Source of the DNA: Gudongella sp964607545 | GTDB taxonomy: Bacteria; Bacillota; Clostridia; Tissierellales; Tissierellaceae | Assembly: GCA_964607545.1 (NCBI GenBank) | Contig: CAZSLV010000101.1 | Span: forward strand, 1 to 6,511 | Direction of reading: 5' to 3' | DNA length: 6,511 bases | In this document: positions 1 to 6,483 of the stretch, in pieces | Layout of the letters: each line of letters starts with the position of its first letter | Numbering within the stretch: the stretch's first letter is position 1 | Notes under the pieces: model-generated | Told to the model about the DNA's origin: nothing | Seen by the model: the letters and a program-made list of their open reading frames with translations, nothing else | Databases searched by the model: none | Made by a program: the position numbers and the translations under genes

Positions 1-350
1 ATTTACTGAAAATAAACATATGTTATTATCCTTGTATAGTATACCATACAAACACTTAAAATTATATCAATCTTAAGCCATACATATATACACTATATAT
101 TATTTAATAGTTAAATCAAACACACATGAAACACAAATGATGTTTTACGAATTGTAATGTATACAATAAAAAGTGTACAAGCTCACAATATAGCAGTTTC
201 ATGTCTTCATATAAAGCAATTTATGTAATTTCTAATTTTAAATTGTGACCTAAGTCCCTTAGATGTCCATTTTTACAGTTTCCATGTGAATTTTGCAACA
301 TTAATTGTGTCCGATGCCTACAAGCATCTTTAACCCAATTGTAATATCTT
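1..350. other. AT-rich intergenic region without a recognised gene
   Basis: No open reading frame with a credible ribosome binding site lies inside this stretch, and no tRNA, known riboswitch or CRISPR pattern was recognised. Small symmetries are present: an 11-bp palindrome GTATAgTATAC at 34-44 inside the wider inverted repeat TTGTAT-N8-ATACAA (32-51), the 8-bp palindrome TGTATACA near 159-166, and a small hairpin GATGC-CTACAA-GCATC near 313-328. A weak minus-strand start (ATG at 19-17 with AAGG at 33-30) could be the first codons of a divergent gene mostly outside the window, but six codons are too few to judge. The right part is the leader of the SLH protein gene. Confidence 0.6.
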
Positions 351-367
351 TACTTGCCCATTTATTG

Positions 368-373
368 TATAAT
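368..373 (+). promoter_or_regulatory. Probable -10 box of the SLH surface protein gene
   Basis: A perfect TATAAT lies 37 bases before the ATG at 411, which would give a leader of about 30 bases carrying the Shine-Dalgarno sequence. No good TTGACA-like -35 element is present at 16-18 bp spacing; the nearest candidates (TTGTAA at 339-344, TTTACT at 349-354) are badly spaced. The box is therefore supported by its perfect match and position only. Confidence 0.5.
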
Positions 374-393
374 CTATATGAGAGTAATAAACA

Positions 394-401
394 AAAGGAG
401 G
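394..401 (+). promoter_or_regulatory. Ribosome binding site that fixes the start of the SLH protein
   Basis: AAAGGAGG ends 9 bases before ATG 411. The same reading frame stays open upstream to a TTG at 354, but that start has no Shine-Dalgarno sequence, would add 19 residues ahead of an otherwise clean signal peptide, and lies upstream of the TATAAT box. The ATG at 411 is clearly preferred. Confidence 0.9.
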
Positions 402-410
402 AATGATTTT

Positions 411-3362
411 ATGAGACGAATTTTGTCTTTTACCCTAGCGCTAATTATGGTGATAGGTATTGTAGGTCCAGTTTCTGCAGCCAGTCCCTATGATTCAGCA
501 GGAACTTTTTTAAAAGACTTGGGTGTTTTAAAGGGTAACCTAGATGGAGATTTGATGCTTGAGAGTGCACTTACAAGAGAACAAATGGTTGTTTTGATTT
601 CTAGACTCTATGGCAAGGAGAAGGATGCAGAAGGATTTGTTGCTAACAATGTCTTCCAAGACTTAAAACCAACTCATGGCTACTACATTCCCTTTATACT
701 ATGGGCAAAGAATGAGGGCCTAATCCAGGGTATGACTACCACTAAGTTTGGGGTAGAACAAGGGGTAACAGTACAGCAATTTCAAACTGTTTTACTTAGG
801 GCACTTGGATATACAGAAGAAGCCAAGGACTGGTATAAGGTGCCAGAATTTGCAAAAGAGATTGGTCTTATGAAAAATCTGAATTTCTCACCAGATGCAA
901 AGCTTAATAGGGGCCAAGTTTCAGCTATGTTAGTAAATGCATTATCTTTACCGCTAAAGGGTACCAATACTCCTTTAGCGGCTATGCTTGGTTTAGACCC
1001 TCTTGAAATTACAGAATCTATTAAGATCATGGGTGACCAAGTTGTCTTTAGTGGAAAGATTCCCAATACAAAAGAATTAAACCTACTTATAAAGTCTAAA
1101 ACCCCAGCAAATAATACCTCTCTTGATTTAAATATACCACTTGGAGCAGATGGAAGTTTTGACTTTACTGTTCGTGATTTGGCCTTAGGGTCTTATGAAT
1201 ATAGGTATTATACTGATAAAAAAGCTAGTGTCTATAAAGACTTTTCTATTTCAAATCAAAGATTCCAGCTTTCAAAAGCTTATGCTGATAACTTAAAAGA
1301 AATAAAGCTAACCTTTAATAAATCAATTGATACAACCATAGCAAGTTCAGGTTATAACTATATAACAGATGCGGGAAGTATTAATAGGGTCAGGTTTGAA
1401 AATAATGATAAGGAAGTAATTTTAGTTTTAAATGGAACTATGACAGAGGGTAAGGAATATTATATAAGAGTAGAAAATATTTACTCTATAGGTGGAGAGT
1501 CCCTTTCAATAAATGAAAGCTTTAAGGCTCTTGATAAGGATATCCCAAGTGTAGAGTCCATAGAGGTCCTTGGAAATAAGGGAATAAGAATTTATTTTAC
1601 TGAACCAATTAAGACAATACCTAGTATGAATAATTTTAAACTTGACCAAGCTAATAATTTAGAAAGACCTATATTACTTGATAATCATATTACATTAACC
1701 TATAAGGCAGGTACTTCAAGCTTATCCAATGGTTCATATTCTATGGATATTACAGGACTTGAAGATTATGCTGGTAAAAAGATGAAGTCTGAGTTAAGAA
1801 CTTTTTCAGTAAAGAGAGATTCTACTCCCCCAACAGTTGTAGATATAGATGTTACTACAGAAAGGGTTACCATACAGTTTTCAGAGAACCTTGACCCATC
1901 ATTTACTCAAGGGTCAAATATCTTCCAACGAGAAGGAATTAACATTAACTATGCTGATGAAATAGTAATCAGGGACAATAGGGTGACTGGGGTATTTGAA
2001 TCTACACCTTTACTTACAAAGGAAATAACCCTTTATATAAATAGCTTTAGTGACTATTGGGGAAATAAGATGGTTACTAAGGAATATAAGGTGACACCAA
2101 AACAAGATACAAGAAAGCCAGAACTTATTAGTGCTAGCCTTTCAGAAGATGGCAAATCTATAAAACTTGGCTTTAATAAGAATGTTAAGGCAGATAGTAC
2201 TTCCTATTATACAATTAAAGATTCAGAAGATAGGGTTATTTTTATAAGGGATATTAAGGGAGATGGCAGAGAATGGACCCTCAACCTTTACACAACACCT
2301 CTTCCAGGGAATATCAGTATAAGTGTTTCAGGCATAAAGGACCTTTCTGGGGCAGAAATTAAAACCTATAAGGCAAGTTTAAATGTAAAAGACTTAGAAA
2401 GACCTAATCTTTTAGGTTATACAGGATATGGAAATACAATTGTCATGGAATTTGATAAAGAAATGGATAGGGCCAGCACTGGTTTTTCCACAAATTATTT
2501 AATAACATTTAATGGATCTCAAATACCACTTCCTACAGGTACTAATATATCCTTAAGTCAGGATGGAAAAACTTTAACTATTACTTTACCAGAAGAAATT
2601 TCAGGAAAGACTACTATGATAGGTACAAAAGATAACTTAACATCCTTAGATGTAGTAGGGCTTAAGAGTAAAACTGGAAATTTAACAAATCCATTAATCC
2701 TCGCTTTAAGATTTGATGAAGCTTCAACAGGGGATGCCATTATGGTTGATTATTCAACTTTAAACCCTGGTAAGCAAGCTGCTCTTGTAGAACCAGATAC
2801 CATTAAATTAAAGTTTAATATGCCTATAATAAAGGCATCTGTTGATGATTTTGAAATTGACAGACTAGATATAGACAAGGTTATTGTAAATGGATCTAAT
2901 ATAGTTACCATAATCTTAAAAGAAAATGTAACCACCATAGAAGATGGGGCTGCATACTTGGTTAAGAGAAATAAAATTGAAACATCTATTGGGACAGGGG
3001 CAGATTATGGTAAGTTTTATGTACAAGATAAGCTAGCTCCAATCTTAGTAAGTAGGGAAGCTAGGGTAAGAAAAGGTTATATTGAGATTGAGTTTAGCGA
3101 GGAATTAGAAAAGGCTGGGGAGGCTTTGTATAGAAGAGACCTTGAGATAGTTAGGCTTTCTGATAACAAGCTTTTAAGCAGTGATGATTATTCAACCAAG
3201 CTAGATTCAAATAATCCAGAGATTATTATAATAAACCTTCTAGATGATAAGATAGATTCAAAATACACAATAAGGGTTAAGGATGCACCATCATATATTA
3301 GGGACCTCTCAGGAAACCTTGTATTAAAATCATCTCCAATTGAAACAGACGATAGCTTATAA
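411..3362 (+). CDS. Secreted SLH-domain protein with tandem Ig-like repeats (S-layer-type surface protein)
   Basis: A 983-residue exported protein. Residues 1-23 form a signal peptide: MRRI, a hydrophobic core, and a cleavage site around VSA/A. Three SLH modules follow at about 27-76, 80-137 and 142-195. The first has a good TREQ motif (55-58, variant of TRAE); the second (TVQQ, 120-123) and third (NRGQ, 166-169) are degenerate. SLH modules bind pyruvylated secondary wall polymers, so the protein should be held non-covalently on the cell wall. A beta-rich segment spans about 200-283. About seven modules of 90-110 residues follow, starting near 285, 380, 474, 570, 664, 774 and 876. Each has the pattern of hydrophobic strand, then F(N/S/D)-x-x-(hydrophobic/M) with acidic residues, as in IKLTFNKSID, VTIQFSENLD and IEIEFSEELE. 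This matches SbsC/Big_5 bacterial Ig-like domains of S-layer proteins. No cysteine, LPXTG sorting signal or catalytic motif was seen. The role is probably structural or adhesive; whether it is the main S-layer protein cannot be told. It is a single-gene unit closed by the hairpin at 3372-3403. Confidence 0.88.
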   Translation: MRRILSFTLALIMVIGIVGPVSAASPYDSAGTFLKDLGVLKGNLDGDLMLESALTREQMVVLISRLYGKEKDAEGFVANNVFQDLKPTHGYYIPFILWAKNEGLIQGMTTTKFGVEQGVTVQQFQTVLLRALGYTEEAKDWYKVPEFAKEIGLMKNLNFSPDAKLNRGQVSAMLVNALSLPLKGTNTPLAAMLGLDPLEITESIKIMGDQVVFSGKIPNTKELNLLIKSKTPANNTSLDLNIPLGADGSFDFTVRDLALGSYEYRYYTDKKASVYKDFSISNQRFQLSKAYADNLKEIKLTFNKSIDTTIASSGYNYITDAGSINRVRFENNDKEVILVLNGTMTEGKEYYIRVENIYSIGGESLSINESFKALDKDIPSVESIEVLGNKGIRIYFTEPIKTIPSMNNFKLDQANNLERPILLDNHITLTYKAGTSSLSNGSYSMDITGLEDYAGKKMKSELRTFSVKRDSTPPTVVDIDVTTERVTIQFSENLDPSFTQGSNIFQREGININYADEIVIRDNRVTGVFESTPLLTKEITLYINSFSDYWGNKMVTKEYKVTPKQDTRKPELISASLSEDGKSIKLGFNKNVKADSTSYYTIKDSEDRVIFIRDIKGDGREWTLNLYTTPLPGNISISVSGIKDLSGAEIKTYKASLNVKDLERPNLLGYTGYGNTIVMEFDKEMDRASTGFSTNYLITFNGSQIPLPTGTNISLSQDGKTLTITLPEEISGKTTMIGTKDNLTSLDVVGLKSKTGNLTNPLILALRFDEASTGDAIMVDYSTLNPGKQAALVEPDTIKLKFNMPIIKASVDDFEIDRLDIDKVIVNGSNIVTIILKENVTTIEDGAAYLVKRNKIETSIGTGADYGKFYVQDKLAPILVSREARVRKGYIEIEFSEELEKAGEALYRRDLEIVRLSDNKLLSSDDYSTKLDSNNPEIIIINLLDDKIDSKYTIRVKDAPSYIRDLSGNLVLKSSPIETDDSL

Positions 3363-3371
3363 ATATGTAAA

Positions 3372-3403
3372 AAGAGCAGGACTTGTAATTAAGTCCTGCT
3401 CTT
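3372..3403. terminator. Bidirectional intrinsic terminator between convergent genes
   Basis: A perfect 13-bp stem (AAGAGCAGGACTT at 3372-3384, complement at 3391-3403) closes a 6-base loop. It is followed by ATTTTATTT on the + strand and by TTTTT on the minus strand. It lies 9 bases after the stop of the SLH protein and 3 bases after the stop of the YvrJ-family gene, so it can serve both convergent transcripts. Confidence 0.9.
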
Positions 3404-3406
3404 ATT

Positions 3407-3544
3407 TTATTTAGCTATTGCCTTAGCTAAGTCATTTATACTTTGTGATAAGTTATCGAGTTTACCTTCTATACGAACAAGAAGGTAAACAGAGATAACA
3501 ATTGGAAAACCCAAGTTTGCTATGCTTGTATATATTCCTTCCAT
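3407..3544 (-). CDS. YvrJ-family small membrane protein
   Basis: A 45-residue protein found by reading the minus strand directly. It starts MEGIYTSIANLGFPIVISVY and continues LLVRIEGKLDNL. The NxGFPIxxSxYLLxRIE signature is that of the YvrJ family (Pfam YvrJ). Residues about 7-23 form a single membrane-spanning segment. Residues 24-45 (RIEGKLDNLSQSINDLAKAI) look like a short amphipathic helix that would lie in or near the cytoplasm. The start is supported by AAAGGGGG about 9 bases upstream (3554-3560). The function is unknown in the family. It lies downstream of DUF1659 and DUF2922 genes on the same strand, as is usual for this family in Firmicutes, and ends 3 bases before the shared terminator. 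A repeat and an assembly gap separate it from DUF2922, so co-transcription is likely but not proven. Confidence 0.85.
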   Translation of the reverse strand: MEGIYTSIANLGFPIVISVYLLVRIEGKLDNLSQSINDLAKAIAK

Positions 3545-3587
3545 ATTGGTAAACCCCCTTTATCAACAATATCAAATTACAAATTAA

Positions 3588-3611
3588 AGATTCTTCGTCG
3601 CAAGCTCCTCT
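3588..3611 (+). repeat. 24-bp end of interspersed repeat, left side of assembly gap
   Basis: The 24 bases up to the first N are identical to the 24 bases directly after the last N (3712-3735) and to the inverted copy ending at 6477. Either a second, truncated copy of the element is present, or both contig ends stop in the same copy and the gap is artificial. Confidence 0.85.
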
Positions 3612-3711
3612 NNNNNNNNNNNNNNNNNNNNNNNNNNNNNNNNNNNNNNNNNNNNNNNNNNNNNNNNNNNNNNNNNNNNNNNNNNNNNNNNNNNNNNNNN
3701 NNNNNNNNNNN
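3612..3711. other. Assembly gap of 100 N
   Basis: Exactly 100 undetermined bases, the usual fixed-size scaffold placeholder, so the true length is unknown. It falls between the DUF2922 and YvrJ-family genes inside the interspersed repeat, which is the probable cause of the assembly break. Confidence 0.97.
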
Positions 3712-3785
3712 AGATTCTTCGTCGCAAGCTCCTCTTAAATGACAAATCAAACCAATCGTAGGGATGGACGACTCTGTCCATCCGC
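3712..3785 (+). repeat. Interspersed repeat element, copy A (74 bp)
   Basis: It matches the reverse complement of 6405-6477 with three substitutions and one single-base indel. The first part (3712-3745) is of the AGATTCTTCGTCGC...AATGAC type. The second part holds a hairpin: GGATGGAC (3762-3769), loop GACTCT, GTCCATCC (3776-3783). It is more GC-rich than its surroundings, encodes no protein, and ends 6 bases before the DUF2922 stop codon. In the DUF2922-YvrJ transcript it would form a stable stem just after DUF2922, which could protect the upstream mRNA or reduce YvrJ expression (inference). Similar short elements are dispersed in many clostridial genomes. Confidence 0.85.
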
Positions 3786-3791
3786 TTTTAC

Positions 3792-4010
3792 CTAGACTTC
3801 CATCTCTTCCACATTTGTGGTTACTACTCTTGCCCCAACTTTTCCTACAAGGTCCCCATTATTTGACTTAAATACATTTGTAGCCAACAATTGGTCCATA
3901 ACTGCAAAAACTTCTGCATCAGTTAAGTCTGTTCTTGGGTCATTTAAGCTTATCCTATAGTTTTTATTAAGTGAATCTAAAAAATCCATTTCTAATTTTA
4001 CCTTTGCCAT
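3792..4010 (-). CDS. DUF2922 family protein
   Basis: A 72-residue cytosolic protein beginning MAKVKLEMDFLDS. It shows the family pattern: an N-terminal strand pair (KVKLEMDF, YRISLNDPR), the motif DLTDAEVFAVMDQLLATNVF forming a helix, then GDLVGKVGARVVTTNVEE. Length and motif order match DUF2922 (Pfam) proteins of Firmicutes, whose function is unknown. The start is supported by a near-perfect Shine-Dalgarno AGGAGGTG (4016-4023), 5 bases before the ATG. It lies 32 bases downstream of the DUF1659 gene on the same strand with no terminator between, so the two are almost certainly one operon. No signal peptide, membrane segment or cysteine is seen. Confidence 0.9.
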   Translation of the reverse strand: MAKVKLEMDFLDSLNKNYRISLNDPRTDLTDAEVFAVMDQLLATNVFKSNNGDLVGKVGARVVTTNVEEMEV

Positions 4011-4042
4011 CTTTTCACCTCCTTTTTAAAATTTAAAAACCA

Positions 4043-4264
4043 CTAAATTTCTCTAATTATTGATTCTTCAATCTTTTTCACTTGTAAAAGTGGAAAATCC
4101 TGAAGACTTGTTAAAGCTTGACCAGATACATGAATATTTTCATCAGTCGCATCAAGTTTAACATTTCCATATGTTTTGTAAGCCATCTTTTGCTTACCAT
4201 CAACTATTCCTGCATCAAGTGCAAGCTTTAGTGATCTTTTTTCAGCTACAGTTTCTATTGCCAT
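4043..4264 (-). CDS. DUF1659 family protein
   Basis: A 73-residue protein beginning MAIETVAEKRSLKLALDAG. The features are those of DUF1659 (Pfam): strand SLKLALDAGIVDGK, the K-x-Y-x-NVKLDATDENIHVSGQAL segment, and a C-terminal strand LLQVKKIEESIIREI. The function is unknown; no catalytic motif or export signal is visible. The start is supported by AAGGGGGG (4272-4279), 7 bases before the ATG. It is the first gene of the probable DUF1659-DUF2922-YvrJ operon. A weak -10-like TATATA/TACTAT lies near 4288-4295 with no clear -35, so the promoter is not firmly assigned. The strand-strand-TD-helix-strand order resembles DUF2922, which hints at a common fold. Confidence 0.9.
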   Translation of the reverse strand: MAIETVAEKRSLKLALDAGIVDGKQKMAYKTYGNVKLDATDENIHVSGQALTSLQDFPLLQVKKIEESIIREI

Positions 4265-4379
4265 TATCTCACCCCCCTTCTACTTCTTATATAGTAAAAA
4301 GAGGGGAAATGTACCATAGGAAAAACAATTTAAATTTCACAGTTTATAAATCACAATTGATAGGATTTTTAAAGATCTG

Positions 4380-4409
4380 TGGTCACATTCGGGCGAGCGG
4401 CGAGCAAAG
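4380..4409. repeat. GC-rich remnant, possibly a degraded unit of the interspersed repeat
   Basis: A short GC-rich island in AT-rich DNA reading GGTCACATTCGGGCGAGC followed by a second GGCGAGC (tandem 7-mer at 4392-4398 and 4399-4405). It loosely resembles the GGTCATTCAGAGGAGC end of copy B on the same strand. No gene covers it. The similarity is partial and may be coincidental. Confidence 0.35.
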
Positions 4410-4426
4410 CTACACTCCTACTAAAA

Positions 4427-4479
4427 AAGACTCCTAGGAAGGCTTGGATGTTTTAACATCTTTGTCTCCTAGGAGTCTT
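4427..4479 (-). terminator. Long intrinsic terminator of the 5'-nucleotidase gene
   Basis: A perfect 13-bp outer stem (AAGACTCCTAGGA at 4427-4439 with its complement at 4467-4479) encloses an inner stem GATGTT-TT-AACATC (4447-4460) with partial pairing between them, giving one long hairpin. On the minus strand it is followed by TTTTTT (complement of 4423-4428). It begins about 50 bases after the nucleotidase stop codon and separates that gene from the DUF1659 operon. Confidence 0.88.
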
Positions 4480-4530
4480 ACTCTTTTAATCACTTAATTG
4501 TGCTTTGTGATTTGTTCATTGTGAATTGAC

Positions 4531-6282
4531 TTATTGTGGTATCTTTATTATTTGCTTTGGATATATAAGGTTTGGATTTTTTAGGGAGTTATACTCTGCT
4601 AATACTTTCCAGTCTACTCCAAAGGCTCTGCCTATCTTAGATAGCCAGTCTCCAGGTTTTACTACATATTCTTTGTATTCTTTTGCTGGCTCAGGTGTTG
4701 GTTCTGGTGTTGGAAGAGGAGCTGGTTCAGGTGCTGGAGCTGGTATATTAGTAGCTATAATCCTTCCTTCTACCATTGGATTAAGGGTTCCAAGCTTTTT
4801 AACATGGTCTATTAGTACATCAGATAATAAGCCACCTTCTCCAACAAAAGGCTTACCATTAAACATTGTGTACCCATCTCCACCAGCTGCTATAAAGTCA
4901 TTAGTAACCATGGTATAAGTCTTATTTAAATCTAGAGCCTCATCTCCAACAACTACTGATGTTATCCTTTGTCCTACTGGCATGGATGCATCAAAGGTAT
5001 ATTTTAATCCACTTACATGAGGGAATTGTCCAGCTGTTTCTGGGAAATCTTTAACTCCATGTTCTAAAGCAGCCATTAATTCGCTACCAGTTACTTCTAT
5101 GACAGCAAGAGCATTAGTAAATGGGAAAGAAGTTAGTATTTGTTTAACTGTTATATCCCCTGCTGGGATGTTTTCCCTAATGCCTCCACCGTTAGTAAGC
5201 GCTATATCTGCTCCAGTGGATTCTCTCATTGCATCAGTTATAAGGTTTCCTAGATTAGTTTCTTTGGTCCTTACATTTGGCTTTGCCCCATCTAGGTCAA
5301 CTTGGGTCTTACCCACTACTACATTTACAATAGGTGCGTTTATTTCTTCAAGTTCAGCTATTAAGTCTAATAATTCTTGGTCTGGTGCTAAGTTTTTAGC
5401 TTCTTCATAAGGAATAAGGCTAGCCTTAGCTTCTTTTAAAACCTTATCTTCAAAGTTTACCTTAATTATACCAATATTATTAGTATAATAACCAGCTTGG
5501 GCTACTAGAACTCCATTTACCATTTTCCCCTCAGGAAGGGTAGAATGGCTGTGACCATCTACTATAATATCTATTCCTTCAACCCCTTGTGCTAGCTTAT
5601 CAGAAGTATCATCAGATGATTCATCATCTCCTAAGTGTACAAGTCCTATTATAAGGTCTACATTTTCAGCCTTAAGGTCTTTTACAGCTTTTTTCCCTGC
5701 TTCTATGTTGTCTGTAAATTCTATGCCCTTGGTGTTATCAGGATGAGACTTATAAAGGGTCTCAGCAGTTGCTAAACCAAATACACCAACTCTTAGGCCA
5801 TTGTCCATTGTAAATATTTGATATGCTTCAAAGTCTGTTGACTTGTCAGCTTCCTTAACTACGTTTGCTGCTAGTATTGGAAATTCTGCCATTTTCTTTA
5901 GTTCAATTAATCTGTCATAACCAAAGTTAAAGTCATGGTTACCAGGGGTCATAGCATCAAAGCCCATTATATTCATGGCTTCAACCATAGTTTCTCCCCT
6001 TGTAACATTAATCTCAGGAGTTCCATGGAATGTATCTCCTGCATTAAGTAATAGTAAATTTGGATCCTCTTCTCTTAACTGATCGACTTTTGTCTTAAGC
6101 TTTACAAAGCCCATAGACCCATCTCTTTCATTTTCATTAAGCCTACCATGCACATCGTTAACATGGATGATGGTAAGAGTCTGGTTTTCTGCTGCCAAGG
6201 CAAACCCACTTGGTACTACCATTAATCCAAGTACTAGTACTAATGATAATACGATACTGATAATTCTTTTGTTTTGTAACAT
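4531..6282 (-). CDS. Secreted 5'-nucleotidase / metallophosphoesterase with C-terminal LysM domain
   Basis: A 583-residue UshA-type enzyme predicted to hydrolyse extracellular 5'-nucleotides (and perhaps related phosphoesters) to nucleoside and phosphate. Residues 1-31 are a signal peptide. The metallophosphoesterase domain (about 36-275) keeps all the usual metal ligands: D43 and H45 (NDVH), D83 (GD), N115 and H116 (GNHD), H216, and H244/H246 (GHSH). The 5'-nucleotidase C-terminal domain (about 320-505) has NGGGIR (364-369), and F463 and D469 in NDFIAAGGDGY, which correspond by position to the base-stacking Phe and Asp of UshA. A Pro/Glu linker (513-534) leads to one LysM (about 538-582, YVVKPGDWLSKIGRAFGV), which should hold the enzyme on peptidoglycan. 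No cysteine was seen. The start is supported by GGAGG (6290-6294), 7 bases before the ATG. It appears to be a single-gene unit with its own terminator. The domain set is complete, so it is likely active; exact substrate preference cannot be read from sequence. Confidence 0.93.
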   Translation of the reverse strand: MLQNKRIISIVLSLVLVLGLMVVPSGFALAAENQTLTIIHVNDVHGRLNENERDGSMGFVKLKTKVDQLREEDPNLLLLNAGDTFHGTPEINVTRGETMVEAMNIMGFDAMTPGNHDFNFGYDRLIELKKMAEFPILAANVVKEADKSTDFEAYQIFTMDNGLRVGVFGLATAETLYKSHPDNTKGIEFTDNIEAGKKAVKDLKAENVDLIIGLVHLGDDESSDDTSDKLAQGVEGIDIIVDGHSHSTLPEGKMVNGVLVAQAGYYTNNIGIIKVNFEDKVLKEAKASLIPYEEAKNLAPDQELLDLIAELEEINAPIVNVVVGKTQVDLDGAKPNVRTKETNLGNLITDAMRESTGADIALTNGGGIRENIPAGDITVKQILTSFPFTNALAVIEVTGSELMAALEHGVKDFPETAGQFPHVSGLKYTFDASMPVGQRITSVVVGDEALDLNKTYTMVTNDFIAAGGDGYTMFNGKPFVGEGGLLSDVLIDHVKKLGTLNPMVEGRIIATNIPAPAPEPAPLPTPEPTPEPAKEYKEYVVKPGDWLSKIGRAFGVDWKVLAEYNSLKNPNLIYPKQIIKIPQ

Positions 6283-6347
6283 TCTCTCTCCTCCTCTTAA
6301 ATTTATAATATAATGCTCAATTTTCTTATACCCTATATAATAAATAA

Positions 6348-6380
6348 ATCCACTATTATTATTTATTGTGGATATTTTTT
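6348..6380. other. Small AT-rich hairpin upstream of the nucleotidase gene
   Basis: ATCCAC (6348-6353) and GTGGAT (6368-6373) form a 6-bp inverted repeat with a 14-base loop, followed on the + strand by ATTTTTT. It looks like a weak + strand terminator, but no + strand gene ends nearby. On the minus strand it lies 66 bases or more before the nucleotidase ATG, in or near the promoter region. No good -35/-10 pair was found there. Confidence 0.3.
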
Positions 6381-6404
6381 ATTATTATATGAGTTTGGCC
6401 CTAG

Positions 6405-6477
6405 GCGGATGGACAGAGTCGTCCATCCCTACGATGGGTTTGATTGGTCATTCAGAGGAGCTTGCGACGAAGAATCT
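6405..6477 (-). repeat. Interspersed repeat element, copy B (73 bp, inverted)
   Basis: It is the reverse complement of copy A (3712-3785) with three substitutions and one indel. The hairpin GGATGGAC-AGAGTC-GTCCATCC (6407-6428) is fully kept. It lies upstream of the nucleotidase gene, and its orientation is opposite to copy A. Confidence 0.87.
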
Positions 6478-6483
6478 TATTTT

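Noticed and set aside
245..262. GTGACCTAAGTCCC / CTAAG-TCC-CTTAG as a Crp/Fnr-type operator
   Set aside because: Only one half-site fits, and the distance of about 105 bp to the -10 box does not suit usual activator positions.
354..410. Upstream TTG start extending the SLH protein by 19 residues
   Set aside because: It has no Shine-Dalgarno sequence, starts upstream of the TATAAT box, and would spoil the signal peptide; ATG 411 has AAAGGAGG at ideal spacing.
782..1066. Minus-strand frames inside the SLH protein gene (also 2558-2740 and 2750-2938)
   Set aside because: They are shadows of a well-supported coding region, without ribosome binding sites or family motifs.
3584..3781. Minus-strand reading frame crossing the N gap
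   Set aside because: It consists of repeat sequence and undetermined bases, with no family resemblance.
4171..4437. + strand frame of 88 codons
   Set aside because: It overlaps the start of the DUF1659 gene, its ribosome binding site and the terminator hairpin; it has no ribosome binding site and no known features.
4381..4480. Riboswitch or T-box leader before the DUF1659 operon
   Set aside because: The long hairpin has its T run on the minus strand after the nucleotidase gene and is explained as that gene's terminator; no T-box or known aptamer motif was recognised.
4526..4918. + strand frame with a Gly/Ser/Ala-rich run
   Set aside because: It is the antisense shadow of the Pro/Glu linker and C-terminal part of the 5'-nucleotidase.
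5099..5410. + strand frame of 103 codons
   Set aside because: It lies wholly antisense to the conserved 5'-nucleotidase C-terminal domain; codon use follows the real gene on the other strand.
3712..6477. Composite transposon formed by copies A and B
   Set aside because: No transposase, no terminal inverted repeats typical of insertion sequences and no target duplication; the genes between are ordinary housekeeping or conserved genes.
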